Assembly: GCF_014648695.1 (NCBI RefSeq)
Contig: NZ_BMRP01000052.1
Span: forward strand, 1-42,515
Length of the DNA: 42,515 nt
Source of the DNA: Streptomyces albospinus
GTDB lineage: Bacteria; Actinomycetota; Actinomycetes; Streptomycetales; Streptomycetaceae
Reading direction: 5' to 3'
The position numbers and the translations under genes are program-made. Within the stretch, counting starts at the first letter, position 1, and each line of letters starts with the position of its first letter. The notes under the pieces were generated by a model. That model was not told the origin of the DNA and made no database searches. It saw nothing but the letters and a program-made list of their open reading frames with translations. This document shows positions 40,294 to 42,515 of this stretch, piece after piece.

Positions 40294-41928
40294 CTACGGG
40301 GCTGCGGGTTGCGGCTCTGCCGTGGGGCCGTGGTGAAGGGCCGTGAGGACGGCTTGGTGGGTGATCCGGCCGAGGAGGCGGGTGCGGCTGTCGTCGAGAA
40401 CGGGGAGTCCCGCGCCTTCGGCGGTGACGAGGGCGTCCAAGGTCTCGGACAGCTCGGTGGCCGCGATGACGGGCTTGGGAAGGTGGGTTATGGCGGCCAC
40501 GGTGGTGGCGTCATGCGCGCCGTCGGCCAGGGTCTCGGCGACGCTCCGGGCGGTCGCGGTGCCCAGATAGGCACCGTCTGCGCCGAGGACTGGCAGGACA
40601 CCATGTGGGGATCGGGCGAGCGCGTCGAGGGCCTCGGCCAGCGGTGTGGTGCCGGACAGGGGTTCGGGCACGGGTTCCATCACGGCGCTGGCCGTGATTC
40701 CGGCAAGTGGCGCGCTGGTCGGGGTGTGGTCGAGGTCGATGCCGCGGCGGCGCAGTTTGAGGGAGTAGATGGTGTCGCGGGACAGGGCCCGGCTGACGCC
40801 GGTGGCCAGGACGATGGCGGTCATCAGGGGCAGGATGATCGAATACTCGCCGGTCAGCTCGAACATGATGATGACGGCCGTGATGGGGGCACGGGCGGCT
40901 CCGGCGAAGACGGCGCCCATTCCGATCAGCCCGTAGGCGCCGACGGGTCCGGTGATGCCCGGGGCGAGGCCATGGGCGGCGGTGCCGTAGGCCGCGCCGA
41001 GCATGGCGCCCATGAAGAGCGAGGGCGCGAAGACCCCGCCGGAGCCGCCGATGCCGATGGTGAGGCTGGTGGCGGTGATCTTGCCGACCAGGAGAAGGAG
41101 CAGGAAGCCGATCACGTACTTGCCGCTGACGGCGTTCTCCAGGACTGGGTAGCCGACGCCGTACATCTGCGGCAGCACCAGCAGCAGGCCGCCCAGGAGC
41201 AGGCCGCCGACGGCGGGACGGGCCCATTCGGGGCCGCGCCAGGCGAAGTCGCAGGCGTCCTCGATCCGGTACAGGATGCGCGTGAACGCTACGCCGACCG
41301 CGCCTGCGATGACGCCGAGCAGGGCGAAGAGCAGGTACTCGGACACGTGCTGGACGCTGAAGGCCGGCAGGTGCAGGAACGGAGTGTTGCTGAAGGCTGC
41401 CCGGCCGATGACGCTCGCGGTGACCGAGGCGAGGACGACCATGCCGAAGGACTCGGCGGTGAAGTCCCGCAGGATCAGCTCCATCGCGAAGAAGACCCCG
41501 GCGAGCGGCGCGTTGAAGGTCGCCGCGATGCCGCCGGCGGCGCTGGAACAGGCCAGCCCGGCCACGAGCAGCAGGAGGACGGTGAGGCTGGCGAACGCCT
41601 TCGCGGCGAAGATCCGCCTGGGCGACCGTACCGCCACGAGCAGGTGGCGCCAGGTGCCGAGCCGGTCCTCGACGGCGAACACGTCGCCGGCGACCACCGA
41701 GGTCAGCAACGGAAGTGCCCAGGTGCCCGCGAAACCGAGCACCACCAGCGGTCCGGCCCATCCCGTGGCGTGCATCCAGCGGCCGAAAAGGGTGTCGACG
41801 GGCAGCGTGCTCTGTTGGCTCACCGCGGCGACGAAGAACGCCGGCGCGATCCAGCAGGCAAGAACCAGCAGGCGGATCCGCCACTGCGCAACCAGCTTGA
41901 CCAGCTCGAAGCGGTAGCCACGCACCAC
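40294..41928 (-). CDS. chimera: ABC-2 permease N-terminus fused in frame to a ClC channel with CBS domains
   Basis: Residues 1 to about 122 are the front of an ABC-2 permease, with two membrane helices and the conserved GDVFAVEDRLGTWRHLLVA and RSPRRIFAAKAFASL segments. From about residue 130 (GGIAATFNAPLAGVFFAMEL) the sequence is a ClC chloride channel/antiporter: the helix F-to-R region, the filter segment GGSGGVFAPSLFMG and two C-terminal CBS motifs (about 415-530). The ClC front, including GSGIP and GREGP with the gating Glu, is missing, as is the rear of the permease. The joint is in frame at about 41540-41565. The start GTG 41926-41928 is a fallback: the ancestral ATG appears to be ATA (41985-41983). 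Chloride transport is doubtful. Confidence 0.85.
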   Translation of the reverse strand: MVRGYRFELVKLVAQWRIRLLVLACWIAPAFFVAAVSQQSTLPVDTLFGRWMHATGWAGPLVVLGFAGTWALPLLTSVVAGDVFAVEDRLGTWRHLLVAVRSPRRIFAAKAFASLTVLLLLVAGLACSSAAGGIAATFNAPLAGVFFAMELILRDFTAESFGMVVLASVTASVIGRAAFSNTPFLHLPAFSVQHVSEYLLFALLGVIAGAVGVAFTRILYRIEDACDFAWRGPEWARPAVGGLLLGGLLLVLPQMYGVGYPVLENAVSGKYVIGFLLLLLVGKITATSLTIGIGGSGGVFAPSLFMGAMLGAAYGTAAHGLAPGITGPVGAYGLIGMGAVFAGAARAPITAVIIMFELTGEYSIILPLMTAIVLATGVSRALSRDTIYSLKLRRRGIDLDHTPTSAPLAGITASAVMEPVPEPLSGTTPLAEALDALARSPHGVLPVLGADGAYLGTATARSVAETLADGAHDATTVAAITHLPKPVIAATELSETLDALVTAEGAGLPVLDDSRTRLLGRITHQAVLTALHHGPTAEPQPAAP

Positions 41929-41981
41929 CGAGGCGCGGCGGGTACCAGCACCGTGGGGCTGGGCGTGGGCGAGGGTCGCGG

Positions 41982-42515
41982 TTATCGCCCGGCCTCCTCA
42001 GGTTCGGTGAGGGCGAGGAACGCTGTCTCGAGCGGTGATACCACGGGGGAGAGCTCGCGTATCGCGACGCCCGCCTGCACCAGCCGCACCACCAGTTCGT
42101 CGAGGGCAGGCGCCGGCGCGCGCACGACGAGCACCCGGGCGTCGTGCCGTGCCCCGACGTCATCCACGAGGCGGATCCCGGCCACCTCGGCAGCCAGTCG
42201 GCGGGCGGCGTGCGCATCGCAGGTGCGTACCCGGTAGTCGAGTTCCTGCTCCTCGGCGGTCAGCTTGCTCAGCGGCCCGGAGAAGACGACCCGCCCCGTG
42301 GCGAGGATGGTGACGTCGGAGCACAGGGCCTCGAGGTCGTCCATCCGGTGACTGGAGAGCACCACGCCGGCGCCTTCCGCCGCGAGCCGGGTCAGGACAC
42401 CGTGAACGTGCTTCTTGCCTGCCGGGTCCAGACCGTTGGACGGCTCGTCAAGCACGAGCAGCCGGGGCTTGGTGAGCAGCGCCGCGGCCAGCCCCAGCCG
42501 CTGTCGCATGCCGAG
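41982..42515 (-). CDS. ABC transporter ATP-binding protein (partial, runs off the right edge)
   Basis: The visible C-terminal ~177 residues include the end of the signature segment (LGMRQRLGLAAALL), Walker B RLLVLDEPSNGLDP and the H-loop VVLSSH, followed by the C-terminal extension typical of ABC-2 export ATPases. The Walker A part lies beyond position 42515. It stops with TAA at 41982-41984, overlapping the codon where its permease should start. With the permease body replaced by ClC sequence, this ATPase probably lacks a working membrane partner. Confidence 0.9.
   Translation of the reverse strand, partial: LGMRQRLGLAAALLTKPRLLVLDEPSNGLDPAGKKHVHGVLTRLAAEGAGVVLSSHRMDDLEALCSDVTILATGRVVFSGPLSKLTAEEQELDYRVRTCDAHAARRLAAEVAGIRLVDDVGARHDARVLVVRAPAPALDELVVRLVQAGVAIRELSPVVSPLETAFLALTEPEEAGR

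Noticed and set aside
1..42515. CRISPR array, rRNA operon, plasmid origin or complete prophage
   Set aside because: No regularly spaced repeats, rRNA sequence, iteron cluster or run of phage structural genes was found; the tail-tube-like gene stands alone.

Overview
The window is from a high-GC actinobacterium, almost certainly a Streptomyces or close relative. Support comes from the strong G/C bias at third codon positions, many GTG starts, and several promoters placed so that transcripts would be leaderless. The gene content also fits: purB-mug, a bioF/bioBAD biotin locus, F420-type LLM oxidoreductases, SpoIIE-type phosphatases and an anti-sigma-like HATPase.

Positions 1-26700 are mostly intact, housekeeping-like and accessory metabolism. 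In order they hold: purB-mug; a small acidic peptide gene; an SGNH hydrolase carrying a dispersed palindromic repeat; a TetR regulator convergent with an FAD monooxygenase whose promoter carries a perfect 16-bp inverted repeat; two tandem CNNM/CBS membrane proteins; a GNAT enzyme and an LLM oxidoreductase; a solitary phage-tail-tube-like protein; a GntR regulator divergent from a DMT exporter; and an APC permease whose 3' end overlaps that exporter on the other strand. These are followed by a LysR regulator; a ribbon-helix-helix/degenerate Fic (Doc-like) pair with its own operator; a methyltransferase; the biotin genes (bioB-bioA-bioD leftward, bioF rightward); an anti-sigma-like HATPase; a LysR/LysE divergent pair; a GNAT-like protein; an NlpC/P60 hydrolase; and an orphan clpP with a small co-transcribed partner and a strong match to the ClgR box upstream.

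Positions 26780-36700 are a zone of gene decay. They hold an IS5-type transposase tail, a histidine kinase without its N-terminus, a response regulator without its DNA-binding domain, the initiator tRNA-fMet, an Uma2 nuclease, a truncated SRAP (HMCES-like) gene, a SpoIIE phosphatase, and a TniB-like transposition ATPase remnant joined to a headless carboxymuconolactone decarboxylase. A serine beta-lactamase-like hydrolase divergent from an IS30-HTH/MarR fusion regulator follows, then small hypothetical genes, one apparently frameshifted, and a truncated ISL3 transposase.

Positions 36700-42515 look like an ion-homeostasis block. An APC/KUP-like transporter sits behind a possibly structured leader RNA. 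It is followed, on the minus strand, by a small membrane protein, a GAF-SpoIIE phosphatase, a chimeric gene joining the head of an ABC-2 permease to the tail of a ClC chloride channel, and the ABC ATPase that once belonged to that permease. The chimera, the ClgR-type control of an orphan clpP and the degenerate Fic pair are the most unusual items. No CRISPR array, rRNA operon or intact insertion sequence was seen.
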